Part shown: one piece after another, positions 22,719-32,899 of the stretch
Layout of the letters: the number at the start of each line of letters is the position of its first letter
Position numbering within the stretch: the stretch's first letter is position 1
NCBI RefSeq assembly: GCF_027580225.2
Contig: NC_073340.2
Coordinates: 33,933,001-33,997,000 of the forward strand
DNA: 64,000 nucleotides
Source of the DNA: Misgurnus anguillicaudatus
Taxonomy: Eukaryota > Chordata > Actinopteri > Cypriniformes > Cobitidae
Direction of reading: 5' to 3'
The notes under the pieces: model-generated
What the model was told of the DNA's origin: nothing
What the model saw: the letters and a program-made list of their open reading frames with translations, nothing else
The model's database searches: none
Program-made: the position numbers and the translations under genes

Positions 22719-22805
22719 TTTTTTAAAGGTGCTTAAAAAGTTCTTCACAGTGATGCCATTGAAGAACCATTTTTGTTTTTTCTGAGAACCATTTAGTCAA
22801 AGGTT
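22719..22805. mobile_element. MITE fragment with GAAGAACCATTTTTG motif
   Basis: TTTAAAGGTGCTTAAAAAGT, TTCTTCACAGTGATGCCATT, GAAGAACCATTTTTG and GAACCATTTAGTCAAAGGTT are the ordered blocks of a widespread fish short repeat. Ends are not defined here. Confidence 0.5.
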
Positions 22806-22880
22806 ATTGGGCAAATCCAACTGTTGGGTTAAATAAACTGAATATATGTCAATATTTGAACTGACAATGGGTTGATACTG

Positions 22881-23145
22881 CTGTAGACTGTAAGAAATAT
22901 TGACGTAGCATCTGTGACGTCCCCGTAGGTTTGTGAAGAGCATTTTGAAACCTAAAGTAGGCGGAGCCTGCCATCGGCATCTTCGGATAACTGAAAATCG
23001 GCAAAGAGGCGGGAAATGGGTGGATCTAAGGTGACTGGTTGCTGAAACCATGCCCGCCTAGCTCGACGGTAGAGACAGCAGCGGCAAACCACCTGTCACT
23101 CAAGTAGTCACGCCCTTAATTATGCAAAACTTTAAGGCTTAAAGT
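22881..23145 (+). repeat. dispersed repeat, ACTGTAAGAAATATTGACGT type, copy 1
   Basis: Blocks GACTGTAAGAAATATTGACG, GTAGGCGGAGCCTGCCATCG, GGTGACTGGTTGCTGAAACC, GCCCGCCTAGCTCGAC and ACGCCCTTAATTATGCA recur in reverse order and strand at 45278-45718. So this is one dispersed family with diverged copies. Frames in it are chance. Confidence 0.75.
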
Positions 23146-23595
23146 GCGCCTATTTCATTGCTTAAAAACAACATTATTTTGTGTAATTGGTATAATACAA
23201 TGTATCCGTGTGGTTTATGGTTAAAAAAACACATTATTTTTCACATACCGCTTCAGATTTCACTATCTTCCTGAAATGCACGGATTTGAAAAGCTCTGTG
23301 TCCCTGATTTGCCAGCTAATCTGTACGTTGTGATTGGTCTGAATATCTCTGACGTCATCCGGAAATGTGAAGCTCTTTACCATGTTTGAAAGATTCGCTC
23401 AGAATGCAATGCTAACAGGAGTTAACTTACAGGCTGTGAGTCCAAAGCGGGAGGAATTATGATAATGTCGGTCTTGCCTACATCACCAATCCCAGAAAGT
23501 AAACTGTTGCCTAAAATCTGTGCGTTTGTTGTAGTCCAAGAAAAGAGATTTACGTTGGAGACGATAACTTTGGTCATCGTTTACTTTTGGGTATG
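23146..23595. repeat. probable dispersed repeat, CAGCTAATCTG...TGATTGGTCTGAAT type
   Basis: The text from AGTGCGCCTATTTCATTG through GATTGGTCTGAATATCTCTG and AATGCAATGCTAACAGGAGT resembles a fish repeat I recall, and it abuts two other elements. There is only one copy in this window, so membership rests on memory and is tentative. Confidence 0.4.
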
Positions 23596-23611
23596 AACCT
23601 TTTGTATATTG

Positions 23612-24081
23612 TTAACTCTTTCGCCGTCATTGACGAGATATCTCGTCAATTAAGAGAAAACGCTTCCCTGCCAATGACGAGAATTTCCGGCTTTCCGCAA
23701 CACCGCTATTATCCACCAGGTGGCGCACTTCCGCAAGTTACACAACCCGGAAGTAGCACCTCACGTGAAAGAGAACGAACTCTGTGTATGTTTTAAAGAT
23801 CGCTCTGCATGTGATCTCTATCAAAAGTCCTTCACAAAAATGGAATTATCTCATCTTAATTGGGTGTTTTTGAAGAAACCTACTCATATTTGAGAGGTGA
23901 TAAAAAGAGAACTAATGAAGGTAGGATGAAATGTTTTTTTTTTTTCATTTGATATATTGTTTGTTTATATAATTAAAGGAGAACATTTTCTGGAAGGCAT
24001 TGAACTTTTGTGAAAATCATAAAAAATGCTGGCGCTGGATGGCAACTTTTTTAAAAAAAACACTGCAGATGAAAGAGTTAA
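23612..24081 (-). mobile_element. TTAA-targeted MITE, family CTCTTTC, copy D (inverted)
   Basis: TTAA at 23612-23615 and 24078-24081. Relative to copies A-C it is reversed: the GACGAGATATCTCGTCAATT palindrome comes first and the AAAAAATGCTGGCGCTGGAT block last. The internal sequence around GAACTCTGTGTATGTTTTAA differs from B, C and F, so it is a third subfamily. Its version of the shared frame is broken by a stop. Confidence 0.8.
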
Positions 24082-24147
24082 CATGTACTAATACACACTT
24101 ACACACCAAAGGAAATGTAAAATCGTGAATTGGACCATTGGTGCTCT

Positions 24148-24477
24148 TTAAAACAACACCAGAGAGGTTTTTTCCTTAAAATAACGTTTCCAAAAAAGTT
24201 TCAGTCGTTCATTCATTCGAAACAGGGTGAACGGCACTTTCACATTCGCTTTGCAGTCATCTTTCCGACAAAACCCCACTAAAGAAGTTTCCAACCGTCA
24301 GGTCGCGGTCCAGTAGTTCATTGAAAACTACAAAAACTTGATTTACGGCAGACCTACAATCCAATCAGAGCCAGCTTTGCAGCAGTAGGGTAAATTATTT
24401 ACGACAGTGGTAATGGACAATTCCGCTTCCAACCTGTAGGGGGAGCAAATAGCAAAAACTCTTTAGTGTTGCTTTAA
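24148..24477. mobile_element. TTAA-targeted MITE with AACAACACC ends
   Basis: TTAA at 24148-24151 and 24474-24477. Ends AACAACACCAGAGAG and CTCTTTAGTGTTGCT are inverted repeats with mismatches. No coding frame. It lies only 66 bp from copy D, so two TTAA-targeting families inserted side by side. Confidence 0.7.
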
Positions 24478-24589
24478 TATATTTTAAACAGATGAGTTAC
24501 TAAAAACTCCCCCAACCCCCACAGTTGGCATGAAGGGCAAATTTAGCTTTTAGACAGAATACATTCTTTGAAGCAGACTGTAAACATTT

Positions 24590-24735
24590 TTATTTCTGCT
24601 GTAAAGTTGGGCATTTTAACATAGGGGGTCTATGGGAATGACTGCCTTTTGGAGCCAGCCAGTCGATGAATTGCAGTTTAAGTCCCTTCCATGTTGGCTT
24701 CACAACAGAAACCGGAAGATTGGCCCTTGGTTCAT
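24590..24735 (+). repeat. dispersed fish repeat, GGGGGTCTATGGGAATGACT type
   Basis: GGGGGTCTATGGGAATGACT, TTTTGGAGCCAGCCAGTCGA, GAATTGCAGTTTAAGTCCCT and CATGTTGGCTTCACAACAG occur in the order known from a widespread teleost short repeat. Recognition is from memory, with one copy here. Confidence 0.5.
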
Positions 24736-24899
24736 AAAAGTCCTGCATAGGTTAATTTAAAAGTCAATGGTTTGGCTTGTTCATATTTTACCAAATATTT
24801 TGGGTTGAAACCATTCTGCTTATTTTATTTGTATTGTTCTTGTACTATTTTATTTTCAGTATTTCATAAAATACGATGAATTAAAGCAGTTTTAGTAAA

Positions 24900-25680
24900 A
24901 TACCTCCAACTTTACATCGACCTAATGCCGCCATAAATGCATTACACATGATTGTTATGTCGTCAGAGCTGTATTTGATGTGGTAACGCATAATAAAAGT
25001 GTTTTAACAATTAAAAGTGAGGAGCTAAATGAACTTCCCTTTTTCCGTAATATCAATAACTGTGTGTGTGTGTCGGAGTTTGTGCCGATTAGAGTGAGGT
25101 CTGTTTTTATAATTGCTTTTCTCCCCGTGGCAGAGAGGGCCCAGAGGGTCAGATCTGAAGAACCGAAGCGTCTTCTCCAGGGGAACTGCGCAGGACCTGC
25201 AGACGCAGATTAATTGTGTGAGGTTCTGGGGCTTTAATTTGCAGGGGAGGAAATGACTGTGTAACCTAATTAAACACTGACTCGTTTCAGATATCTGTCC
25301 AGCTGCAACCCGAACGCGGCGTCGCACAATGTCGCCGCCCGTAATTGCCTCGTATGCAGTCAGAAAGCGAAAGGGTGGGATTCAGGGGGGCGACGGCGTG
25401 CGGGTGACATAGAGGAGAGTGCAGAGCGCGATTTCCTCAAGTGATCAATTTAAGGAAAAACTCTATTGCTCTTAACAGCAACATCTTTAGCTCGGATGGC
25501 AAGCCGTCGCTAATTAGGATCTGCATTCGGAAATGTATGATCATCGCGCACAGCTGGAAATCTTTTATAGAAACGTCCTGGTGTCTGCCCTTATGGGACA
25601 CCAAAAATAAGAATGTCTTTGCTACTGCGCTGTGGCATACCTGTTATTGTGATGAGAAAGTGAACAATGGCAAAATGTAA
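24900..25680. other. complex unique block, candidate conserved non-coding element
   Basis: GC-balanced, no repeats except a short GT run near 25061-25072. It includes GCTAATTAGGATC near 25510, a homeodomain-type core. Frames of 77-100 codons overlap on both strands and lack motifs. Texture fits a conserved regulatory block; unproven. Confidence 0.35.
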
Positions 25681-25921
25681 ACCTTAAAGGAATTTGGTTT
25701 ACTCCAAAGTTTTCTAAAGCCATACAATAGTGCCCAATGGTAATACGGCTTATATTTTTTTTATAAATAACAGCATATGGTTGTGAAGGAACATGGGTGC
25801 ATCTGAAATGACATAATTTTTATATCTTTTATTTATTACCTTTTTTTATTTCAGCCCCAAAATTGTATTTTATGGCACTTTGTAACACCTTAATTTTTAG
25901 GGGTGCATTGCTTTAATTGAG

Positions 25922-26330
25922 ATGGTGGTGAGATATATGGTTGATCAAACTCAGTGGCAGATTGTGTCTGATTATCCTCTCTATATCTGTCAGGGAGGGA
26001 GGTATGATTCCAGTATAAGCCCTTGCCTACTGCCTGGCTCAAGGCTCGCCCCCAGCTGGACGCTGCAGACCTGTCCTCAGGGACACAGAACGGCTCTCTG
26101 TTCGAATCCGTATCGATCTGTGATGCTGATGAAAGAACTCACTGGTCACCTTGAGCCCTGCGTATCCCGCGGCAACACTGCAGCCCCCCGTGTCACTTTA
26201 GTCAGACCAAGAGGCTTCGGGGCACAAGAGGTGTGTATGCAAGGGAGAGAAAGAGAGCCAGAGAGAAAGACAGAGGTGAGATGGCCCTCAAGGAATAATG
26301 ATATAGAAACATGTTTTTAATATTGCATTT
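25922..26330. other. complex unique block with a 132-codon chance frame
   Basis: The frame 25922-26320 (plus strand) has no recognised domain and ends in a purine-rich (GAGA-like) stretch. No acceptor or donor frames it well. I regard it as non-coding, possibly conserved. Confidence 0.3.
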
Positions 26331-26651
26331 TACAAAAAAACTACATTTGTGAAGTTATGATAAGGTACAAGAAGTGAACGAGTTAAACTTTGCATTTGTT
26401 CTGTTTAAAAACCAAAATTGAAATATCACAGAGAATTTCAAAAAAACATATTCGTTTTACTGCTGCTACTTTTTACGGTTTGTTACTGTAAATTTGTATC
26501 TTGTTTCTTGAATGAAGAAATGATAACTCAAAAAAAAAAAAAAAAAAGTTAGGGTGAACTGTAGCCTATATTGCCTTTTTCAGACAGAAATGGCTGCAAC
26601 AGAAAGCAATCCATGTGTTAATTTTTTTTGCATATCTTTAAAATACATATT

Positions 26652-26937
26652 TTAAAGGAGCAGTATTTAAGAAATGTATACCAATTAATCATAAAATGGC
26701 CCTGATATGTCACTAGACATTATGAAATAATTTTCATTTCAAATACTTATATCACTTACAACAGTGGTCCGGCCAGAATATTGTAATTTAAAAAGTGGAG
26801 TTGCAGCCCTCAACTGATGTTTATGTTGTCATGTTGTGTATTGGCCACCAGTTGTGTGATTGCAGTACCAGTTTTAGCCACAAGTTTTGTGATTGCAATA
26901 TAAGTTTTGGCCACAATCCGACAAACTGTTCCTTTAA
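26652..26937. mobile_element. TTAA-flanked MITE with AGGAGCAGT ends
   Basis: TTAA at 26652-26655 and 26934-26937; ends AGGAGCAGTATTTAAG and AACTGTTCCT are weak inverted repeats. Inside are three tandem diverged units of about 31 bp built on GGCCACAAGTTTTGTGATTG. No coding. Confidence 0.6.
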
Positions 26938-27186
26938 TGATATAACAAATGGACAGTAACTGTGGTTGCTTATTACTTATGAAGACCCTGTTGAAGAGAT
27001 CGGAGACCCTCTTTGGTTTTATTTGCACACTGGCCAGAGTTCTTGAATTATTTCCTAAAAAGTGGGGGGACATTAAAAGTCTCTGAGCTGGTCAAGTTTT
27101 GTTGCCACAGGTACATTTTCGAAAGCATTATAAATTAAAAGCAATAGTATGCGCTCAGAAAAAAAGAAAAGCCATTTAATTCTCAT

Positions 27187-27475
27187 GCTTTGTACACACC
27201 AAATGTGGGGCATCGCATTACTCGCTCTAAATTACTTTTACTTCGTGTTATGGAAATTTAGCTCGTGTTTTCGCTGCAAACGCGGCCACAGCAAACGCCC
27301 CACCTATTTCGAGTCATTCACATCACCCCAGGCGAGGACGTCTGACTGTGTCTTTGCATTGACTTTGTGTGTAATCTACTCGTGTAATCTACACGCACAA
27401 ATCATTAAACTCACGTCTGGTGTGAACACACAGTCAGGTGCATAGAGAAAAAAGTTATAGGTAATGTCAACAAAA
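27187..27475. repeat. degenerate Harbinger-like repeat flanking the small minisatellite, left copy
   Basis: TTGTACACACCAAATG at the left and CACGTCTGGTGTGAACACAC at the right recall the termini of 5502-5856. The right part, from AACGC...GAGTCATTCACATCACCC on, plus the tail GTTATAGGTAATGTCAACAA, is repeated at 27835-28066 on the other side of the minisatellite. Confidence 0.55.
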
Positions 27476-27479
27476 TTAT

Positions 27480-27815
27480 ATTCATTTTAGTCTAGTTAAT
27501 ACATGTAAATATAAAAAGTAAAAGCCCTTTTATTCTAGTTAATACTGTAAATATAAATATGAAAAATAAAAGTATTTTTTTGTCTAGCCAATGAATGTAA
27601 ATATAAAAAATAAAAGTCATTTTCGTCTAGTTAATAAATGTAAATATAAAAATAAAAGCAACTTTAATCTAGTTAATACTGTAAATGTAAATATAAAAAA
27701 TAAAAGTCTTTTTCGTCTAGTTAATAAATGTAAATGTAAAAAATAAAAGTCACTTTTGTCTAGTAAATAAATATAAATATAAAAAATAAAAGTCATTTCC
27801 GTATAGTCAATACAT
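27480..27815. repeat. 43-bp minisatellite, small array (about 8 units)
   Basis: Units of the form TCATTTTCGTCTAGTTAATA then AATGTAAATATAAAAAATAA then AAG. Same monomer as the large array at 30258. It lies between two direct copies of the degenerate Harbinger-like segment. Confidence 0.9.
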
Positions 27816-27834
27816 CAAAAAAAATAATAATTCT

Positions 27835-28066
27835 CGAGCGAAGACGCTATTTTGAGGGGAATAGCGCATGTTTTCGCAACAAACGCTCCGCCCATTTCGC
27901 GTCATTCACATCGTCTCACGCGAGGACGCATTTGACCGCGTATTTGCATTGACTTTGTGTGTAATCTACACACACAAAATCGTTAAACTCGCGTCTGGTG
28001 TGAACCCACAGTCAGGTGCATAGAGCAAAAAGGTATAGGTAATGTCAACAAAATAGCAAACGTTTT
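27835..28066. repeat. degenerate Harbinger-like repeat, right copy
   Basis: Shares CATTTCGCGTCATTCACATC, GACTTTGTGTGTAATCTACA, CGTCTGGTGTGAACCCACAG and GGTATAGGTAATGTCAACAA with 27187-27475 in the same orientation. A direct duplication therefore brackets the minisatellite. Confidence 0.65.
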
Positions 28067-28240
28067 CTGCATACTGAAAACATGCAGAAACCAAAAAAGT
28101 CTATCAAAATATTTTATTTTACATTCGCAAGATGAAGAAGTAAAAAAATAAGTGTCTTTGTTATGTGCTCTGTTGTTTGTTGGTTTTCTGTTTTTTTTTT
28201 TGTTCTCTCTCTCTCTTTTCTCCGCTGTCTGTCTTCTCAG

Positions 28241-28434
28241 ATCCCAGACGAGCCCCCAAATTTGTTACAACCCCAGATGGCGTTTTAGGGGTATGGATGG
28301 GAAGTAACAATATGAAAAGATTGCAGTTTTATTTTTGGTGCATGTATGGGAGCCAAGGACAAAGACAAAAAAAAACAAGAGCAGATGCTTCATCCCACGT
28401 TATATTTTCGATAGACCTTTTTTGGTCTCTTTGA
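28241..28434 (+). CDS. weak candidate exon after a strong acceptor, product unknown
   Basis: A textbook polypyrimidine tract (28200-28240, ending CTGTCTGTCTTCTCAG) precedes an open frame that reads DPRRAPKFVTTPDGVLGVW and continues to a stop at 28434. A possible donor, AGG|GTATGG, at 28291 would give a 50-bp exon. No family is recognised and no partner exon is found. CT-rich runs are common in this genome, so the acceptor could be accidental. Confidence 0.2.
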
Positions 28435-28569
28435 CATTTTTGGCTGGATGTTGAGAATTATGAATGAAAATATTAATTTACTCAAATTTCTGCACAATTG
28501 CTGAGAAATGCCTCTAATCTATAGCTGGCAAATGTGTTTAGCATTTTTTTTTTTTTAAACAAAAGTTAC

Positions 28570-29520
28570 GATAAAGTAAAAATGAATTACACTGCATCTA
28601 TTTGTGCAACCAAAACAAAACACAGGTAAACTTCAAAGACCAGGAGTAGATCAATGGACCATCAGTTCCTACCAAAAGATCTTACAACAGAGCCCTGATC
28701 ACACACATTAATGACTTCTCTTACCATTTAAAACGGTGTTTAAAACTGGGTTTAAACAGAGATGCTATAAGAAACATGGACGATTGATCAGCAGTGATGC
28801 CTCACATTTGAAGATCACACAAAAGACAAAGAAAAGCTAAGTAGGACATCGTCGGACGCTCCCAAAACACAAGACGGGTTAAGGAAAGAGTAGAAATGAA
28901 AGAGAGCAGAGAGATAAGGCTTGGGAATTAAGTTAAATATAATTAATGACAGCCATCTAAAACTTAACTGTATCAGAAATGTGTTTTAATCGTGAGAAAG
29001 TACATCAGGAGCGTCATACGCAGGGTAGTCGTATGGCTCAGGGCGAGTCAAGATTTAAATACCGGCACCGGAGTACAGCAGGAATATCAGCCTATTCCCA
29101 CTCTGCACGACTCTGGGAATTTGTTGTTTGCGGCCTTATGGGAGCTGGATTGAGAGGAAATACTTAATGTGCTTCCGACTGTTGGCTGTAGTCACTCTTT
29201 AAAAGAGGAAGAGATTCCGAGATTGATCTTCGGAAAGCAGCATGGGACTCAGGTAAAGGAGTCAACGGCTGGCTATTGGACAGCTGGGGAATCTCCTCAG
29301 AGATCACAGACCATATTGAGGAAAATAAACTCCTCTCTCTGTGCTTTGTCACTATCAGGACCTTGTCCCACAACCTTGAACACATATTCCCCTGGTTAAG
29401 TCACCTGGGAAAAATTACAGACGGAAAGGTTTGTTCTCTATTCTTCTTTTCGTTGGACTCGAGGTTTAATCTTCTAGCCAGTACTAGAGACTCATTTTTT
29501 AATATCTCCTAGGAGAGCTG
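28570..29520. other. complex unique block, candidate conserved non-coding element
   Basis: Mixed-composition unique sequence, especially 28960-29500, with several overlapping short frames on both strands and no protein motif. Candidate regulatory sequence by texture only. Confidence 0.3.
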
Positions 29521-30257
29521 CCAGGTTAAAAGCCTTCCCAAAATACACCAAATGACCAGCAAAAAAATAAAAGGAAAAAAACTACATAGAGATGAACCTT
29601 ACAGATCACTTTTAAGTGGTTTATTGTTGATTTATTGACCTTGAAAGACTTTTGAAATTGTTACTATAAATAAAAAGTGTCATTCACATCAAGTATCATT
29701 CACATTTTGATACATTTGGAAATTATTATTTTTTTGTGAACAATAGTGGTAAATATCCCACATCCACAAAAAAAAAGAAAATATTTTAGGTAATTTGCAC
29801 TTTAAGCTGTGATTTTACGCCTCAGTTACGCAAATGATCCAGAAGAGTCAGGTGGTGATTTTCAAACTTTAAAAACTTTGCTAGGTGTAAAAATATAATA
29901 TATAAAATATAATGCCTAAGAATATAATTTCGACGTTGAGCAATTTGAGCTTGGATAGACTTACGAAAAGACAAAAATGTGTGTGAAAACATGTTGAAAT
30001 GGAGTCAAGTTTAAACACTTTCAAAGCCAGGTCTACAGTAGGTCTAATCCAAATAAAAGTCCAAAGACTTAAGGAAAATCGCAAGAGTTTGCTTCTGGTT
30101 AGGTTTATAAACCCTGACAAAGTCCAGTTGAAGTATTGAAACTATAAGAAGTAAACTTATTCATTCAGTCAAAGCTATCTTATAAAGTACATCATAAAAG
30201 TAAATAATCAAAATTTTTCAAGTATACAATTTTTTTCAAAATACTAGAATATTACAG
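29521..30257. other. AT-rich unique sequence before the minisatellite
   Basis: Nothing recognised. Confidence 0.35.
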
Positions 30258-32252
30258 CCTAGTAGTTAATAAATGTAAAAAATAAATAAAATTTATTCTG
30301 ATTTAAATATGAAAAATAAAAGTAATTTTAGTCTAGTTAATTCATGTAAATTTAAAAAGTAAAAGCCATTTTAATCAAGTTAATACTGTAAATGTAAATA
30401 TAAAAAAATAAAAGTCATTTTTGTCTAGCTGATAAATGTAAATATAAAAAATAAAAGTCATTTTCGTCTAGTCGATAAATGTAAATATAAAAAATAAAAG
30501 TCACTTTTCTCTATTCGATCAATGTAAATATAAAAAAATAAAAGTCATTTTTGTCTAGTTAATAAATGTAAACCTAAAAAATAAAAGTCATTTTCGTCTA
30601 GTTAAAAATGTAAATATAAAAAAATAAAAGTCATTTTTGTCTATTCGATCAATGTAAATATAAAAGTCATTTTTGTCTAGTTAATAAATGTAAATATAAA
30701 AAACAAAAGTCATTTTCGTCTAGTCGATAAATGTAAATATAAAAAACAAAAGTCAATTTTGTCTAGTCGATCAATGTAAATATATTAAATAAAAGTCACT
30801 TTTGTCTATTCGATCAATGTAAATATACAAACATTAAAGTCATTTTCGTCTAGTTAATAAATGTAAATCTAAAAAATAAAAGTAATTTTCGTCTGGTTAA
30901 AAATGTAAATATAAAAAATAAAAGTAATTTTTGTCTATTCGATCAATGTAAATATAAAATATAAAAGTCATTTTCGTCTAGTCGATAAATGTAAATCTAA
31001 AAAATAAAAGTAATTTTTGTCTATTCGATTAATGTAAATATATAAAAAATAAAAGTCATTTTCGTCTAGTCGATAAATGTAAATCTAAAAAAATAAAAGT
31101 CATTTTCGTCTAGTCGATAAATGTAAATCTAAAAAATAAAAGTCATTTTCGTCTAGTCGATAAATGTAAATATAAAAATAAAAGTCATTTTCATCTAGTC
31201 GATAAATGTAAATATAAAAATAAAAGTCATTTTTGTCTAGTCGATAAATGTAAATATAAAAAATATATTTTTGTCTAATCGCTAAATGTAAATATATATA
31301 AAAAAGTCATTTTCGTCTAGTTGATAAATGTAAATATTAAAAAAGTCATTTTCGTCTAGTCGATAAATGTAAATATAAAAAACAAAAGTCAATTTTGTCT
31401 AGTCGATCAATGTAATATATATTAAATAAAAGTCACTTTTGTCTATTCGATCAATGTAAATATACAAACATTAAGGTCATTTTCGTCTAGTTAATAAATG
31501 TAAATCTAAAAAATAAAAGTAATTTTCGTCTAGTTAAAAATGTAAATATAAAAAATAAAAGTAATTTTTGTCTATCCGATCAATGTAAATATAAAATATA
31601 AAAGTCATTTTCGTCTAGTCGATAAATGTAAATCTAAAAAATAAAAGTAATTTTTGTCTATTCGATCAATGTAAATATATAAAAAATAAAAGTCATTTTC
31701 GTCTAGTCAATAAGTGTAAATCTAAAAAAATAAAAAGCCATTTTCGTCTAGTCGATAAATGTAAATCTAAAAAATAAAAGTCATTTTCGTCTAGTCGATA
31801 AATATAAATATAAAAAATAAAAGTCATTTTCGTCTAGTCGATAAATGTAAATCTAAAAAATAAAGTTAATTTTTGTCTATTCGATCAATGTAAATATATA
31901 AAAAATAAAAGTAATTTTCGTCTAGTTAATTAATGTTAATCTAAAAAATAAAATTCTTTTTCGTCTAGTTAATACATGTAAATATAAAAAATAATAGTGA
32001 TTTTTGTCTATTCGATCAATGTAAATATAAAAATAAAAGTCATTTTCATCTAGTCGATAAATGTAAATATAAAAATAAAAGTATTTTTCGTCTAGTCGAT
32101 AAATGTTAATATAAAAAATAAAAGTCATTTTCATCTAGTTAATAAATGAAAGTATAAGAAATAAAATCATTTTCGTCTAGTTAATAAATGTAAATATAAT
32201 AAAATAAAAGTCATTTTCATCTAATTAATAAATGTAAATATAAAAAAGTCAT
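30258..32252. repeat. 43-bp minisatellite, large array (about 46 units)
   Basis: About 2 kb of tandem units with consensus TCATTTTCGTCTAGTCGATA / AATGTAAATATAAAAAATAA / AAG. Three unit types are visible by their middle: CTAGTCGATAAATG, CTAGTTAATAAATG and CTATTCGATCAATG. Each unit has GTAAATA, the complement of the forkhead core TATTTAC. Order of unit types repeats at a distance of 636 bp (for example CAAAAGTCAATTTTG at 30747 and 31383). Open frames here are read-through artefacts rich in Tyr, Phe and Ile. Confidence 0.95.
30740..31840. repeat. higher-order duplication within the minisatellite, period 636 bp
   Basis: Rare unit variants occur in the same order twice: AAAAAACAAAAGTCAATTTT, then a unit with TATATTAAATAAAAGTCAC, then ATATACAAACATTAA, then GGTTAAAAATG/AGTTAAAAATG, then TAAATATAAAATATAAAAG. 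The second series starts 636 bp after the first, that is about 15 monomers. Confidence 0.85.
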
Positions 32253-32890
32253 TTTATAATTTAATTATTTATCGTGTTTGAGCGATGATTTCAAGAACAA
32301 ATAATTGAAGTGATTTGGTTCTTTTGAACCTATTTGTAAACCTGAATGATCTTCTGGTAAACAAGTTGGAGCGTTTCTTTAGTGAACTACAATTTGCGTA
32401 GAAATTTTTTTACTCGAGTGAACCTAAAGATTTTCAAAATGTAAGAAACCACAAACATGATGAAAATTAATTGATGATTTAACACGTTTGTTCCTATAGT
32501 GTGTAGACTGGCGCTATGTGGTCATGACAGCACACCGCACACCATCAGATTAACTTCACAAACAATGTGAATCTCAGCTGAGAACAGGAAATCTTGTGAA
32601 TATCTCGCAATGCTTCCAAACTTGACTTCACAGTAAACAAACATGGCAAACAATAGGCATAAAGAAATGTTAATAATACAATGGAGTGTTTTTTTTACAT
32701 CTCTGATGTCCATCTCACTTTGGACTGTACATGCTGCACCATGTAGTTGTTATGGTTTTATCTTTTATCTGCTCGCTTTCTGATTGGGTATCGTTGAACA
32801 TGTTGAATATTTATAATATCTACAATATATTGAATATCTTGTGGTGTGTACCCAAATTTTTGAACAGTAGTGTTTAAACTATATTTTTTC
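32253..32890. other. unique sequence after the minisatellite
   Basis: No repeat or exon recognised. Confidence 0.35.
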
Positions 32891-32899
32891 TGTGTGCCG

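Noticed and set aside
25922..26320. 132-codon plus-strand frame as a gene
   Set aside because: No recognisable domain, no acceptor or donor, and a purine-repeat end. Treated as non-coding.
31922..32134. Repetitive Tyr/Phe/Asp-rich peptide frame
   Set aside because: It is read-through of the 43-bp minisatellite, so the peptide repeat is a by-product of the DNA repeat.
30258..32252. CRISPR array
   Set aside because: Repeats are directly adjacent without unique spacers, degenerate and AT-rich. This is a eukaryotic minisatellite.
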